A DNA stretch of 64,000 nt from Cylindrotheca closterium (Eukaryota; Bacillariophyta; Bacillariophyceae; Bacillariales; Bacillariaceae): the NCBI GenBank assembly GCA_933822405.4, contig CAKOGP040001881.1, forward strand, positions 186,001-250,000, read 5' to 3'. A program made the position numbers and the translations under genes. This document shows, piece after piece, positions 63,517-64,000 of the stretch (its first letter is position 1; the number at the start of each line of letters is the position of its first letter). Below the pieces are notes generated by a model. It ran no database searches and had not been told where the DNA came from. It worked only from the letters and a program-made list of their open reading frames with translations.

Positions 63517-64000
63517 CTATTGCATATCTCTGGCGTTAAAATACCCAGCTTCATCGGCATCTTTTGCTTGCCAGCCGCGCTGTCCACCCTCACAGAATGG
63601 AACGACTCGGCAAACAATGTCTCTGACTTGCAGCTGCCTTCCTAAAGTAAGGCACTCTTCTCTTGGCCAGGTACCAAGACAGGACATGCCATTTTCAAAC
63701 GAAAATTGACTCAATTCAGTGGCTTCGTCCTCTGGCATCTCCAAGACATATTGTAGAGTATTGGAAACGTATGGAACAGTAATTTTAGGCTTTTCAAAAG
63801 TCTGTCCCAGCAGCAAAATGTGGTAGGGATCGTCCATTTCTCTCGACGCTTCGGCATCTTCCAACCACTCCAAGGGTCCCTTTGTACGTAATTCATCTTC
63901 AAAATTCTCTTCTTTGTCGCCAATTGAATCATCATCACCACCCTGTCGTCTTCTCGTCTCGCGTTCGATGTCTTCTTTGGTTGGCGCTTCTATCGTCACC
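63517..64000 (-). CDS. ClpS-like adaptor-domain protein, N-terminus missing
   Basis: The frame is open from the right edge to a stop at 63517, and no ATG start lies inside the window. The 161 visible residues begin with an acidic, Arg-rich segment (IERETRRRQGG, then DEENFED-like text). A ClpS-type core follows: DPYHILLLGQTFEKPKITVPYVSNTL, then MPEDEATELSQFSFENGMSCLG, WPREECLTLGRQLQ and CRVVPF. In ClpS this fold binds N-degron substrates and hands them to Clp unfoldases. The usual Asn-Asp-Asp after the first strand is replaced by GQTF, so N-degron binding may differ. Targeting cannot be judged without the N-terminus. Confidence 0.65.
   Translation of the reverse strand, partial: VTIEAPTKEDIERETRRRQGGDDDSIGDKEENFEDELRTKGPLEWLEDAEASREMDDPYHILLLGQTFEKPKITVPYVSNTLQYVLEMPEDEATELSQFSFENGMSCLGTWPREECLTLGRQLQVRDIVCRVVPFCEGGQRGWQAKDADEAGYFNARDMQ

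Overview
This looks like nuclear DNA of a photosynthetic stramenopile, most likely a diatom. Genes lie on both strands with short intergenic gaps. Most are interrupted by one to three small GT-AG introns (about 74-130 nt). At least four proteins begin with a signal peptide followed directly by an A-F junction (GAF, EAF, HAF, EAF), the hallmark of secondary-plastid targeting. Gene content also fits: SHAQKYF-type MYB, N-x7-R bZIP, PPR proteins, plastid TatB, two tail-related myosins and an ACL5-like aminopropyltransferase. Starts and exon joins below were worked out by hand from frames and splice sites.

Layout. 0-8.3 kb: complex I assembly factor NDUFAF7 (partial at the left edge), a membrane protein related to MFS-type ATP:ADP antiporters, an unknown Ser/Glu-rich protein, a decayed leucine-rich-repeat pseudogene, and complex I subunit NDUFA6. 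8.7-18.7 kb: myosin A, a plastid Uup-like ABC-F ATPase, a protein with two bZIP basic regions, plastid TatB. 19.5-27 kb: a four-exon gene whose exons join in frame into MYB + ankyrin + class II histone deacetylase, then KRR1 and the PP2A scaffold subunit. 27-34 kb: a divergent pair, an H-NOX haem gas-sensor protein (minus) and a 1675-residue HNOBA hybrid histidine kinase (plus). 34-48.5 kb: a secretory chalcone-isomerase-like protein, a plastid VOC protein, a CBP/p300-type acetyltransferase with two bromodomains, two PPR genes converging tail to tail, and CHMP1. 48.7-64 kb: an ornithine-decarboxylase-like probable pseudoenzyme, a cyclic-nucleotide phosphodiesterase, a tiny serine-palmitoyltransferase-subunit-like protein, a PX sorting nexin, a thermospermine/spermidine synthase, a cytochrome c peroxidase-like haem peroxidase, myosin B, and a ClpS-like gene cut by the right edge.

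The most notable system is the H-NOX / HNOBA-kinase pair. In animal soluble guanylate cyclase, H-NOX and HNOBA sit in one chain. Here they are split over two divergent genes, and the effector is a phosphorelay kinase. Both proteins also carry the same module of about 105 residues that I do not recognise: one copy at the H-NOX C-terminus and three at the kinase N-terminus. This suggests a dedicated NO (or other gas) signalling unit whose two parts meet through the shared module. The second strong candidate is the MYB-ankyrin-HDAC fusion, which would tie a sequence-specific DNA-binding domain to a deacetylase in one polypeptide.
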